DNA from: Cladopsammia gracilis
Taxonomy: Eukaryota; Cnidaria; Anthozoa; Scleractinia; Dendrophylliidae
Length of the DNA stretch: 64,000 nt
Reading direction: 5' to 3'
Assembly: GCA_022457155.1 (NCBI GenBank)
Contig: JAJGOT010000241.1
Coordinates: 677,501 to 741,500 of the forward strand
Shown: positions 41,840 through 54,060 of the stretch, piece by piece
Position numbering within the stretch: position 1 is the stretch's first letter
How the letters are laid out: the number at the start of each line of letters is the position of its first letter
The notes under the pieces: generated by a model
Told to the model about the DNA's origin: nothing
Databases searched by the model: none
Seen by the model: only the letters and a program-made list of their open reading frames with translations
Translations under genes and position numbers: made by a program

Positions 41840-44800
41840 AAGCATTTAAGGACGTTCGCGCCAATTGTTTATGCGCATCCTTACTGCGCACGCAATTCAT
41901 GTCACAACGCCATGCAACGTCATGCACGAACGCGCGCGCAAAGGAAGAAATCTATTCACATGAAGGGATGGTAGCCGTTGCGTTAACTTTGCTTTGATTT
42001 AACTCGCTTGGATGGTCGGTGACCGCTATTTTATCTTCATATATCACGTTCTTTATCGATTATCTACAGTTTGTGAAAAAAGGAAAAAAATCTGTCTTGT
42101 AGAAGTTTGATTTTTTTTCATTTTTTTCTCCACGCGACGTCGAATTGCACTCATATCACAGCTGTATGTTGTTTCCGAATGCCCTCTTTAAAGGGTTAGT
42201 TCTCATTTAAAAGTTGAAAACAGTTCGAATTATTTACGAATCAGGCCCACTTAAATAACATTTGAATATAATAGTTTCTCCGCAGCGATTCATCTTTGAT
42301 ATTGTTTAACTAAAACCCATGGACACCATGTCATGTTACGAGTACTAACTTTTCAAAAACAGGGTATATTTCTGCACACTATATCTCTTAAATCAATTCG
42401 GTGACCCCAATTTTTTTTTTTTTTTTTGCATTTCTGACATCAGTAACTCATTATCAGACCGTAGCATAAGTTTGAAAAAAAATCTGTCTTGTAGAAGATT
42501 TTCGCGCGAATGTCCTTAAGACCTGACCGATGACCGAGTTATCCTGATGTAAGTAGACAAAAAATGGTGCGCGCAACTCGCCCGCTTAAGTCTTGATTAT
42601 CTCCGTGCTCTAGCTGTGCGGTTCTGGCTAAAGACAAAGTCACCGGCTTCGTTTAAGCCACCGGGTTTAAAGCATTGTAACTTGTAAGACCATTGTCCCT
42701 CTTTGTCTATGAGCTCTAAACCGTTAGACACTGACAAGCGATTAACTTAATCCTCAAATCTTCTAGTCCATTGTTCCCTTCAGTGTAAAAATGATACGTG
42801 TTTACAAGATCATCCCTTTTCTTGTCGTTATTGGAGAGTTTAGCGCGCTCTTTGAGGCGACTTTTATGATTATTGAACCTTAACCTGAACCTTACTTGTC
42901 ATAGTAGATTCCACATATTGCATGTCGCATACTTTACAGCAGAGTAAATAATTTGCATTACTGGAGTTACAGTGCAATTTATGGTTAATGGAATATGTCT
43001 TCCTTGGTTAGAGCTGGCAAACTTGTCATCCGGACTTAAATAATTAAAGACATTGCACCTCTTCTCTAGATTTTTTTAGCCTTTAAAATTTGTTGTTGCA
43101 CGAATGTCGTCTTACACCCTCTCGCTACCACAAATTCACATAAGTCAGTAGCTCTTCGTTCAATTGTTGATTGCATCTGCATGATGAGGAGCATATGCGC
43201 CGAAGTCTCGTAGCTTGGGCATGGAAAACTTTCTTTAAATTTTCTTGGGTGACACGAAGTAAAAAAAATATTTATTTGTCTGTAGGTTGCACAGTTCTGA
43301 TTCTATGACCCATTACTGTTAGTTGCTTGAACATCCCAGAAAATAATCCGACCTCTTGACCAATCCACGTAAACATGGTTTTATGGGCGGTGTTTACAAA
43401 ATTCAAAACGCTCCTTCATTCTTAGTCCACACAACAACACTGAGGATAAGCCAACGTTTTGGATACCTGTCAAATTTCCATGTGTAAAAATAAAACGCAA
43501 ATTTGGTGTGCCTTCGTGTTTACAGAAAATCTCTAGTCATGTAATGATGTCTTTTCCTGTAGTAATTTTGGTGGATGGAATTCTAGCGTCAAATTTAAGT
43601 AAAGCTTACTGAGACTGTTTTCCTCTGAAACAAGATGTATTATTTTTAATCTTCAGGACACTGAAATTTCAGTGAGATTACCTTAAATATTTGAACTATG
43701 GTAATCATACGAGCGTGTTGACCAATTCATGTATTTTCTCTTGGGTGAGTAACTTTATTACCGAACGGATGCCTTATACAGTGGTGTTTACAGACCCTTT
43801 AAAATTAACGTAGTTCACCATTGAATATTCGTTTAAAAATACCGAAAAACCTACTGTTTTATTATAACCATCAATCTTACTAAAGATTGAACCCGGAGCC
43901 CTTTACTCCCCCCACCTCCCTCCTTCATGAATTACATATTAAGAAAATACGGTTTCATGGAGTTTTACATCAGGTTCTGGAAATAAAATGACTTTTATTT
44001 TATTAGTATACTATGAAGTCAGTAGATTTCTAGTATTTGCAAGGAAAAATATGATGTTTTAAACCCTCTCCTCGACTACAATGTGAGTTGAAACACCCCA
44101 AGACTGAATGTAGTTAATTCCCACTCACGGACGCCGAGCATGTTTTTGCTCTAACTGCTTTGTGTTAAGAGCTAGAACCTTGAAATTACATCACTACCTA
44201 GAATTATAAATAGAATAGATATCTACCAAGGGATTTTAAATTTGGAGCTATACAAGTTAAACTCTCCCTCAGTCGGAATTTCTAGCTGAGTGTTATAAAA
44301 TGTGGCACTTTCGCGTCCCGGCTTCACAGCAAAACATGCTTGTACAAAAATTATTGTATTTCCAAAACAACAGAAGCTACAAATCTGTAACTTAGAGAAA
44401 GTAATGCTTAATAGAATGGCTCTAACATAACCAAGTTTTAGATTTTTTCCTCAAGTTCCTTAGCCACAGTGTATCTTGCAAATTGAAAATGTAAACTTTT
44501 GGCCTTTTTCTGAACTGTAAACTTTAACGTGGGTAAAAGTTCATATCAATACAGCTGACTTCCTAGCAATCTCAACAAAACGTCATCTAAAATTGATGGG
44601 GTGGTCGAGTGAATATACCAGCGTTTATTAGTCTTTGATCTATCCATTCATTGCGAATAAAATTGGCTTTTACCCTTCTTTTGTCTCTGATACCCTGTCA
44701 TGTGGCACTTTTGTCCCATTTTCGAGGTAAAAAGGCGTGTAAAATAAAAGCGTTTTATGCTGTTAATGTACAACTTTACACAAACGTGCACCATTCTTTC

Positions 44801-44890
44801 CTAGAGTCATTAAAACTGTCTCGTGCAAAAAGGTAATAATGTGAAGAAGTTTTTACAAGGGAGAGAAAAGGTGACCAAAGTGCCGCACTT
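41840..44890. other. Right interior of the 9.2 kb element, no gene seen
   Basis: AT-rich and non-coding by eye. 41845-42000 (ACGTTCGCGCCAATTG, CATGCAACGTCATGCACGAA) matches, in inverse, the stretch around 6600-6760, so it is another dispersed repeat. Confidence 0.4.
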
Positions 44891-44896
44891 TTCGTC

Positions 44897-45030
<134 letters not shown>

Positions 45031-46155
45031 CAAGGGTCGAAACTCCAGAATCAGTGACTGAACTTGACTGGACCACGTCGCCCACGCAATGCGCGAGGTA
45101 CTCGAAAGCTCCAGGGAGACGAAGAACAGTGAAAAGCCAAATTCACCGCATATTGTCAGCCATCATATCACTACAGCACCTGTGTTTTTCACAAGAGACT
45201 GTTAACATTCGCGAGATTCACGCGAAGCATTCTGTTGGCACAGATTTAGGACCCTGTGATAACACAAAAAATCTTTGAGATAATGCCTGCATTTGATAGA
45301 TTTGAAACGCGACAGGAAAGACAAGATATTGAAAAATTCCACTTACATTTTTACTCCCGAGGATGTATTTGTGGTCACATTTCAAAAACAATGGCAAACT
45401 CTAACTTGGATATTCTGTTATAGACGATTTAAAATCGAATATTTGAACGCAGAGCGTGCACCAAGAAGGAAAAGGAAACCCCGCGAAAGAAAATAAATTA
45501 CACGAGAGACAACCAGTAACATAGCGCGACAAATATTCTGGCATGTATTTAGCGCGTGGAAAACGTCACTTGAACAAAAGATATTGATTGATAAACACAA
45601 CGCCATACCGTGTAGGCCAACTTCCGGTCCACTCAAGTTAAGTCATTGATGCTACGATAAAGGAGCTAAAGATTTTTGTTTATTTCACTAGTGAATAACG
45701 TGTTTTCCACAGAAAATAAACGGTCTGACATCAACTTCAACCTTTCAAATGCTACTCAGTGTGGTTTACGGCCTAATTCCGACGGTTAAGAGGCGGAACA
45801 GCTTCGGAGGAAATTTGTCCTCAAATGAGTTTCGTCCCTTGTCAATTTTCTCTTCTCCCTATTTCCAGACGCCGAAATACGAAACCATCCCGCATGACGG
45901 CTGACAAGTTAAAATTTAATAATGGACGGTGAAATGCGAGACCATTCAAAAATTTACAGACACGATCGTTTCGACGGATTTGATCGGACCGTTGTAGCTG
46001 CTAAAAATCCCGGCAGAAACTGATTTCAGTTATTCAACACCGGTTATTCAACAGCACAAAAGTAACGGCACATTTGGAATGAAACACTACATCACGTAAC
46101 TCCATTTGTAACTTTATTCTATGATCATTCTTGAAAAACGCGTGGGTTCCCTATG

Positions 46156-47860
46156 GCTATTTTAAAACAATTAATCATTGCTATTACAGTTTCATTATGC
46201 AACAGTACGCAAAAGACGTAAAAAATTTCGCCATTGAACGCTTGCCGCAATTCCATTCAACCGTCATCATTATAAGCCAAAAAATCAACAAAACTATGAC
46301 GTCTTTACCATACTATTGCACAATCAAACCGTAATAGCAATGAATAGAAAAAAACGCAAAGTTCATGCTATTTTGCTCTGCCATACCGCTCATATTAAAA
46401 CACAAACTTTCCTGTCCCATTTAACTTTCTTAAAACGTCTCCATTAGTAAAATACACCGTGAAATTCTCAAACTACGTTTCCCAAGAAAACGCATTTGAC
46501 CTATTTTTACCCTTTTAAAACAGCTATAATGGCTTTAATACGACAAATGATTGAAACTGATAGGTAACGTGAGATATCGAAATTTAAGAACGACTAATAC
46601 CTTTGCGGTAACGTAATGTGAGTTCAACCGTCATCATTATAAGCCAAAAAATCAACAAAACTATGATGTCTCTTTACCATACTATTGCACAATTAAACCG
46701 TAATATCAATGAATAGAAAAAACGTAAAGTTCATGCTATTTTGCTCTGCCATGCCGCTCATATTAAAACACGAACTTTCCTGTCCCATTTAACTTTCTTA
46801 AAACGTCTCCATTAGTAAAATATACCGTGAAATTCTCAAACTATACGTTTCCCAAGAAAACGCATTTGACCTATTTTTACCCTTTTAAAACAGCTATAAT
46901 GGCTTTAATACGACAAATGATTGAAACTGATAGGTAACGTGAGATATCGAAATTTAAGAACGACTAATACCTTTGCGGTAACGTAATGTGAAATATGACA
47001 AGTTCATGACAAGTTCTGACATCCCAATACCCTAGGGAAATTAACAATAGGTCCGGGGGTGCTCCCCAAAAATTTTAGGGGCAGTATGTGACGCCCTTCT
47101 TGAAATCCTAACCGGTTTAACCAACCATATCCTCAATGCCCTAATATAGCTTCTATAAAGAACGAAGAAGAAACCCCCCCGGACAAAAGTCCACAAAATT
47201 TTGTTAACAACTTTTGTCCCTTTTTATCTCGTTAAAGCGCATGCGCGCGAAACGAGATATAGGAGTCAGTAGAATATGGGGACAAAAGTTGTTAACAAAT
47301 TTTTGTGGACTTTTGTCCGGGGGGGTTAGTTGTTTCTTCTTTATAGAAGCTATATTAGGGCATTGAGGATATGGTTGGTTAAACCGGCTAGGATTTCAAG
47401 AAGGGCGTCACATACTGCTCCTAAATTTTTTGGGGAGCACCCCCGGACCTATTGTTAATTTCCCTTGGGTATCGGGATGTCAAAACTTGTGATGAACTTG
47501 TCATATCTCACATTACGTTACCGCAAAGGTATTAAGTTCTTCTTAAGTTTCGATATCTCACGTTACCTATCAGTTTCAATCATTTGTCGTAAAGCCATTT
47601 AAGCTGCCTTGCATTTTTTTTTTTTTTGGCAAACGCAGTTTGAGAATTTCACGGTGTATTTTTACGAATGGAGACGTTTTAAGAAAGTTAAATGGGACGG
47701 GAAAGTTTGTGTTTTAATATGAGCGATATGGCAAAGCAAAATTGCGTTTGTTCAATTTTGATTCATTGCTATTACGGTTTGATTATGCAATAGTATGGGA
47801 AAGACGTCATAGTTTTGTTAATTTAGCTACCGTGCACAAGGATATTTTGCGGGTCGCGGA
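46156..47860. mobile_element. Foldback element, copy 3, with tandemly doubled left arm
   Basis: Same family as 24755-26005. The left arm has a partial direct duplication: TCAACCGTCATCATTATAAG occurs at about 46256 and 46623. The centre is AAGCGCATGCGCGCGAAACG near 47235, and the right arm ends TTAGCTACCGTGCAC. 46157-46225 preserves the uninterrupted site into which the tRNA-headed retroposon inserted at 13658. Confidence 0.88.
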
Positions 47861-48300
47861 GACAGCTAAAATTTCTGCTGGAAGGAAATGTTTGCGGATT
47901 TCTGGTGAAGTATAAATAAAATCCAAGGCATCGGTATTAAACTGCAATTTTACTTCCTGACCGGAGGCTGTATAGTTCCCATAGTTATGGTTGCTGTTCT
48001 GGCGCCAATATGAACATAAACAACGAGAAAACTAGTGAGTGAATTATTGTACCTTGTTGTAAAAACGTATCAGTATTATGATAACAGTCTCTGGTTCTTT
48101 TGAGGACGTGTCTGGAGTTGAATCGGGAATACAAATGACTGTTGTGCCGGTCGTCTAGGAGTTCACTGTTATGAGAGTTATGAGTTATGAGAGTTCACCG
48201 TTCTGTAAAATGAGGACCGGATGGCGGCGGATGGCGGACGGTGGATATTAAAATGCGGATAACAAAATGCGGATGATAAAATGCGGATGAAAAAAAAAAA
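47861..48300. repeat. Foldback-linked tail and GCGGATAA repeat end
   Basis: To about 48180 it matches 26006-26520 without the MITE. From 48193 it matches 3115-3200: TGAGGACCGGATG followed by AATGCGGATAA-type short repeats and an A tract. Confidence 0.8.
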
Positions 48301-48376
48301 CAGAAAAATAATTCCTTACGATTTTTACCAAAAAAACAAAAAAGAAAGAAAGAAAAGAAGCAGAAATAACTTTAAA

Positions 48377-48579
48377 ATGGCACGAAACAAAAACACGAAA
48401 CATAAACTTTATTGTCCAAACTGTCTTCAAGTTCCACTTCATGCCTCACTCAACCCTAGTTGGAAAATATATGAATGTTGCGTTTCGATTTTGACCGATT
48501 GTGCAGTCTGCACGTGTTTGAGGATGGAGTCCGACGAGTGTGACGATAACGGGCTTTTAAAATCTGTGTTTAGGAAACG
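48377..48579 (+). CDS. Candidate first exon with cysteine-rich zinc-binding-like segment
   Basis: ATGGCACGAAACAAAAACAC opens a 203 nt exon ending AAACG|GTAAGT. It encodes a basic start, then LYCPNCLQVPLHASLN, then two adjacent cysteines and a CAVCTC cluster, so eight or more cysteines in about 50 residues, consistent with zinc binding. The end is FRKR at the donor. A Ngaro-type retrotransposon lies 120 bp into the presumed intron. No matching second exon is certain. A short cysteine-rich piece near 51508-51560 (VCKTCEKVDLYHRCKCP) is a weak candidate. Function unknown; it could be part of a mobile element. Confidence 0.45.
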
Positions 48580-48701
48580 GTAAGTTAGTAGAGTTCTTAA
48601 ATTCGATTTAACTTCACCTGTTACTTTGCTTCACAAACAATCTTTTCTGACTTTTTATTCGTGTTTGTATCTGGTTTGTTGAAGAGTCAGGAAGGTGATG
48701 C

Positions 48702-50762
48702 AATTGAGTGTTTTTATCATAGATATGTTAAAAGGGTTAATTACTACACTAGTTTCCGTTATGGATATCTTTGGAATGCATGTATTCAGATAAGACCTTT
48801 TTGAGTGTTCCACTGTCACGATCATTCATTCCTGTGTTATCCTTTGTGAAAGCAAGAGCAACAATTCCGACCGCCATTACTTTGTCGATCCAGAACTGTT
48901 GGCATGTGATGCTTGTCTTGATGCTTGTGGTGCAGTGTGTTTTGGGGAATTCTTCCATGCCAAGTTTCCTCCTTTTATTGCTAGTCAATATTTGAACATT
49001 AACCAGCTCGAACTGCTTACAATCAGGTCAGCGTATACGCACTGAACAATCAACGTTCAACGAACGCCTTCATGCAGCGTTGTCTACGTGAAATTTGGTT
49101 GTTGCTGTCTCTTAACAATATCCGTTTATCTGCGCGTTACATTAGCGGGAAGTCATAGTCTAACGTTTTAGCGGATGCGTTGAGTCGTTCTCACTTAGAC
49201 TCCTCGTACTCAGACTATTTGCAGCATGCCGTAGCTACCTTGAACCTTACCCAAGTATTTCCTAGCGACTCTATGTTCGTTTTGAATGTATATTAAGTAG
49301 CTACTTCCATTTATTTTCATAGATCCTTATTAAGTTTATTGATTTTTCTTTCTTTCAATCTGTTTTTCAATTTTATCTCGCAGATCACATCGACGCTTTG
49401 CAGCAGTATTTAGGAACTATCCAGGTCCATGCTTTTTGCGACTCCACAAAGCGCTCTATGAGATGCTATATGCGAACATATTTATTGTTTTGCCAATATT
49501 TCGATTTCTTGCCTTTCCCAGTTTCCAAATCCGTTTATTTGCTTTATTTAGTTTTTTTTGTCACGTTCTTTAACGTCATACCGTTCGATCGTTAATTATT
49601 TGAGCATTATTTCACATATTAACCGCTCGTGTGGTGCCAGTTTTGCCTTTCTTGACGATTTAATATGACGTTTATCTTGCCAAACGAGCCGTGCGTCGGA
49701 TCTTGGGTGATTGTGTCGCACGAAAAGAACCGATCACTGTTGAGATCCTTTTACAATTGTCCCGTCTTTTCGATTTAGATAATCATTTGCACGTCTGCAT
49801 GCGTGCTTTATTTTTAGTAGCCTTCTTTTCTTTTTTACGTATCTCTAATTTAGTAGTCTGAAATTGGCGATTTCCAGGCGTGTTTTTTGACACTATCTAG
49901 CATGACTTTCACACCGCAAGGGGTTTTGTTGCGCATCACGCGCACTAAGACACTCCAGTTTCGGGAGCGGGTTTTAGAAATTCCCCGGCCGTTTATTCCC
50001 GGTTCGCCCCTTTGTCCTGTCACCGCGCTTAGGCAGTATTTAGCTAGTGTACAATTGTCGCCCTCTTCACCATTATTCGTTTGTCAATCTCGGGGATCGT
50101 ACAGGCCTATCTTGGCTCACCAGTATAATGCTCTTTCAGCCATTAGGTTTAATCCCGCACAGTATTCCTCACACAGTATTCCTCGCACAGTTTTCGTCGC
50201 GGAGGCGCTACATTTGCTTTTTGTAATCGAGCGCCTACAGCTTTTATTAAATCGCATGGCGATTAGAAGAGTGACGCATATTTAATCTATCTCACTCTTT
50301 CCAACGAAAATAACTTTAAAATTCTCCATTCTATCACAACCAGACTCTCTCCCACATCGTAACTTCTTCTTCTCAACCCCTTTTTTTATTCTTTTTCCCC
50401 TTTGGGTTTGGCGGTTTATTGAATAAACATACGTTTAACCCCATCTACTGAGTCTGTTTGTGGTAGTAATTGAGTGTTTTTATCATAGATATGTTAAAAG
50501 GGTTAATTACTACACTAGTTTCCGTTATGGATATCTTTGGAATGCATGTATTCAGATAAGACCTTTTTGAGCGTTCCACTGTCATGATCATTCATTCTTG
50601 TGTTATCCTTTGTGAAAGCAAGAGCAACCCCCCCCCCCCCCCCCCCCCCCCGCACCCCTCACCCGGTTTAGGGTGTTGTTTCTTGTGCAGTATCAATTTG
50701 AATAAACATAGTTCAACATCCGTTTAACCCCATCTACTGAGTCTGTTTGTGGTAGTAATTGA
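48702..50762 (+). mobile_element. Ngaro-type YR retrotransposon, internally deleted
   Basis: Direct repeats have the split layout A1-ORF-B1-A2-B2: A1 48702-48862 and A2 50468-50628 (161 bp, three differences), B1 50419-50467 and B2 50698-50761 (GAATAAACAT...TTTAACCCCATCTACTGAG). A C run follows A2. Between A1 and B1 are remains of RNase H and a tyrosine recombinase with no methyltransferase between them. Split direct repeats plus a tyrosine recombinase define Ngaro-like members of the DIRS order, which insert without target duplication, and none is seen. Gag and most of the reverse transcriptase are missing. Confidence 0.88.
48883..50362 (+). pseudogene. RNase H and tyrosine recombinase remnants of the Ngaro-type element
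   Basis: RNase H: LACDACLDACGAVCFGEFF, then NINQLELLTI near 48883-49030, and after a gap MQRCLREIWLLLSLNNIRLS with LADALSR at about 49068-49190. Recombinase: AFCDSTKRSMRCYMRTY (N-terminal helical domain, about 49430), LVAFFSFLRISNLV with the first catalytic Arg (about 49820), an open frame 49887-50285 with PLCPVTALRQYLASVQ, then after a frameshift SFRRGGATFAF (the HxxR-type block, about 50192) and DAYLIYLTLSNENNFKIL with the likely catalytic Tyr. One Trp codon is TAG (SHGD*KSD). Several stops and frameshifts show it is dead. Confidence 0.9.
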
Positions 50763-51967
50763 TAAGAAAAAGTGCGTGTGCTATAGCTTTGAAGTTGTTA
50801 ACTATTTGCCTCTCGTATGTTATTGTGTTTGGCCATTTATAATCGCCAAAACGGGAATCTGAATAACTGGTTATATATATTTAAAGTTAACTTGGTCAGG
50901 GGTGAAAGAGTTTTGTTTCCTAAGTACTAGAAAATCATACTTTTCATACTTTTCACGTTTTTTAAATTTGGCTTTCTTTACATGTAGTATTTTATCTATT
51001 AAACATATGATACATATATTAATTTGAGAATATCAGTATTATAAAAGTGACAGGCCAAACACGACTCCCGCTAGTTGCATAATGTATAAAGAAACCTCTA
51101 GAATAGCTTTCCCAAGAAGGTCTACGAGATATTTGTTCCCCTTTGATCACCAAAATAGAGATGTGACAAATGCTCGATATATTGTATGACTCTTTTATCT
51201 TTGGGATATAAATCTCTTTAATGACAGGAGGTCAGTTTACATGCTGTGCACACTCACTGCCATTTATAGAATTATTGTTTCCAGTCTATGCCTTCGTTAT
51301 GGTAGTTCTCTTGGCATATGTTGGAGCGTCTTTGGCTAACTTTTGTTGCAAGATAAGTAGTGATCGGCTGCAGTTTTTGTTAATTGTTATGAATATGCTT
51401 GGATCAGTCAATCTCTGAGGCTCGATTTCCGCCGCTTTCTCTCGTCCGGTCTCTGAGCCTCCAATCTCTCAGCCGGTGATTTAGTGTCTAAGTCTGCGGT
51501 GTGCAAGACTTGTGAGAAAGTGGATCTTTATCACAGATGTAAGTGTCCAAGATCAAAGTCTGAAGCTGCCGTATCTCTACTGGAATAATGACTTCTTGCA
51601 GTTTATGTTTTAGCTCCTTGTTTTATTCTGTTTTTGAGTAGTGTTTCTTGGAGCTTGAAGAACCTCCTGATCCGTTGTTTCATAATGGCGTTCGGGATTG
51701 CATCCCGACATGGCTTGTACAGATATGGTGATCTGTTTTGAAAATCTCACGGATGCTAGTGAATTCTTACGTTTTTCCACAGTTTATTTTTTAGTATTTA
51801 TCAAATTATTATCCTCAAGCTGTAAACTGCGCATTGTAAATTGGCGTAGAAATAATGGCAAAGTCCCGGGTCGGCGTCATCTAATTACCATTTTGTAAAT
51901 TCAAATCTCTAAAAATAAACTCACAAACGCAACTTTGAAATCAATAAATATTTTACCATAAAACTGT
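50763..51967. other. No gene supported
   Basis: AT-rich flank of the Ngaro element. A short cysteine-rich reading frame at about 51508-51595 and a hydrophobic frame at 51221-51418 are the only possible coding traces, and neither has clear splice context. Confidence 0.35.
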
Positions 51968-52330
51968 TCAAAAGTGTTGAATAAATTGGATATTATATTT
52001 CGTTATTACAAAACATTGACATTCGAAGAGTGTGAGGTCACCTTCGCATTTCTCCTGGTCTTCAGATGCCAGAGTTTTATCCAGTTGGTCTAAAAGCCAG
52101 TTTTGGCTAGATAAATAAACTTGTTCAGCCGAATGGAGGTTACGATAAAAATCGCGACATTCGCGAAGAATATTTTTATCGGAAGTCACGATTGAATTGT
52201 TGGCACGCAACTCTGAAATTGAGTCGCGTGTTTGTCGCTGATTTTCAAGCTGGTAGAAATACTCCCGGGAAATACTTGGTCGGTTTTTCCCCCAGCTTTA
52301 TCCACTGTTTTTTACTGCGAATGATGGCGT
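51968..52330 (-). pseudogene. LINE ORF2 fragment before the reverse transcriptase domain
   Basis: Minus strand: RSKKQWIKLGEKPTKYF, a frameshift near CCGGGAG, then YFYQLENQRQTRDSISEL, NSIVTSDKNILRECRDFYRN, LHSAEQ and ending CEGDLTLFECQ. This is the linker between endonuclease and polymerase in L1-like ORF2 proteins. Both ends are truncated. Confidence 0.8.
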
Positions 52331-52589
52331 TTTTAGGAGATCTTTGATCTCCGCCAAACGCGTGTGATCATCTGTTGTATTTAAATTACCACGAGACAGG
52401 ACTTCTCACGCTTACGCTCACGGCATCGGTAATAGGGGGTGGCCGGCAGTTTCTGGAGAAGGGTCGCACGGAGGTTCATTTTTTTGTTTTGTAGTGCAAA
52501 TTAGGACCTTTGTTATTTAAACCTCACTGGGATTACAAAATTTAAATAAGAAAGGAAAAACGAAATGAGTTCTGGTAGTTGTAGTCAAA
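52331..52589. other. Degenerate LINE body between ORF1 and ORF2 remnants
   Basis: No intact frame. By position this is where the ORF2 endonuclease should be, and it appears mostly deleted. Confidence 0.4.
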
Positions 52590-53291
52590 TGACGCTATCG
52601 TGCAAATGGCCTATTGTGGTTACAGGGGGAGTGTCGTTGCTGGTTGCTGTAGTGGGGGTCGGGAGGCCTCTGGTGTCCCCCCTCCGGGCACTGGAGCCTC
52701 GCGGTTCGCCTCGCGGCGTTTCGCCTTCGGGGAATCTTTAACAACGCGCTCGGAAGACTGGCACCGGTAGCATAGTATTGGCTGGCCAGTGTACTTAACA
52801 AAATAACTCGATCCCTTGAGTGACTTATTTGCGTGGCACTGCCTTTTGTTAACGTGTGAATTCTACGACACGGATGCCGTTCTCGATGTGCGCGTAGCTT
52901 TGAAGCAAAGCCGGCGGACTGCTCGCGCTTTGAGGTCGCCGTATTGTTCCACGAGTTGTAGCAGGTTTTCATCGGGGAATTCAACGGGAATGAAGCATGA
53001 CACGTGTAGTGCTTTTTGCCGTAAAAGGCGTAAAGGGATAACGCGGCTTTCGCAGTCAAAGCCCGATGCCGCCAACCGCGTGGCCGATTCTGTCCCAACG
53101 ATTTCTTCCTTAAAGTTCGGTAACGACTGCGCTATACTGAGCGAGTCAAGATCCAGGTTTTCCTCCACTATCAAGCGGACAGTAAGTTCTAGTGTGGGCG
53201 AACGGCTGGTGTGCGGTACGCGCGGCCATCTCCACGTAACGCGAGGGCGAGAAAACTCGCGAGACCAAAACCCAAATTGAAAAGCACGCAC
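52590..53291 (-). pseudogene. LINE ORF1 (gag-like) remnant
   Basis: The minus frame 53291-52863 reads FGFWSREFSRPRVTWRWPRV, SPTLELTVRLIVEENLDLD, NFKEEIVGTESATRLAASGF and FIPVEFPDENLLQLVEQYGD. This is a gag-like ORF1 with conserved tryptophans. It continues, with stops and a frameshift, through GIRVVEFTR to a CCHC-like knuckle beginning CYRCQSSE. It lies upstream of the ORF2 fragment on the same strand, so both are one internally deleted LINE. The plus-strand frame over the same region is a shadow. Confidence 0.7.
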
Positions 53292-53399
53292 TCACCAAAG
53301 CGAAGACAGATGGTTACAAGACGCTTTCTTGCTTGTGGTGAAAAAACGGCACCAAATCTTGTGAAAAAAAGCTCTCCTTAGTCGTCGAAGTTGAGGATT

Positions 53400-54060
53400 A
53401 TTCTGGCTTTTGGTCTTGAAAAAGTGGAGCACTGATGAGAAAAGATCCCCCAATGCTGTACAGAGAAGTTGTTAGCAGAGGGGCACGGGTTCCCCTCCTT
53501 TTGCAAAAAAAAATAATAATGATGATGATAAGGCCCAGCCTATAACATTTTCTAAACACGTCTATGGTATAACCAAATAATAGGACCCCATTTTAGTTAC
53601 TAGCGTGAAAATGTAAAACTTCTGTAAAAATGCAAGGACCACTAGAACAAACAGTAGCAATATATAGCTGGACCGTTACTTGTTTATTAGCCTATCGTGT
53701 GCCAGCAATTTATCTTAGCCCATTTTAAATATTGTAACCGTTTGTTTCCATCTTCACTAAGCTTTCCTAGCCCCTGATGAAGGTTAGTTTTGTCTAACCG
53801 AAATATCGGGCATATCTTATTAAAAGAAATCGAACAAATTTGCTGTCTGATCAGCCTTTTATGTTAAAGTTGTTTTTTTTTTTTGAAAATGTAAAGCCCA
53901 TTTCGTGAACATAAATTTCTATTGGCTAATATGCATCATGTGATGTTTTCATGTACGTATTTTAAGTAGACTTAATCTAAAGGTGCGCTACAACGGCATC
54001 TTTACCATATTCACTATCAATTCTTCTATTTTGTTTTTATTAACCACACGTTCTAACACT
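53400..54060. repeat. Inverted copy of 27100-27510 interrupted by a hammerhead-bearing element
   Basis: 53405-53525 and 53880-54060 are the inverse of 27388-27505 and about 27170-27370. Between them, about 53530-53875, is an insert whose last ~110 bp match 4100-4215, including the hammerhead-like motif and a T tract. The insert is absent at 27380. Confidence 0.75.
53770..53811 (+). ncRNA. Hammerhead-ribozyme-like motif (class AUAU), best copy
   Basis: GCCC, CTGATGA, GGTTAG-TTTTGT-CTAACC (six-pair stem II), GAAA, TATC (palindromic ATAT stem III, C at cleavage), GGGC. All core positions fit a type I hammerhead. Confidence 0.6.

Noticed and set aside
48702..50628. Reading the 161 bp direct repeats as LTRs of an LTR retrotransposon
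   Set aside because: The extra B1/B2 repeats, lack of TG..CA ends and of a target duplication, and a tyrosine recombinase instead of a DDE integrase fit a Ngaro-type element.
52816..53280. 154-codon plus-strand frame
   Set aside because: It is the shadow of the minus-strand LINE ORF1 remnant, which has recognisable gag-like sequence and a matching copy at 15660-15890.
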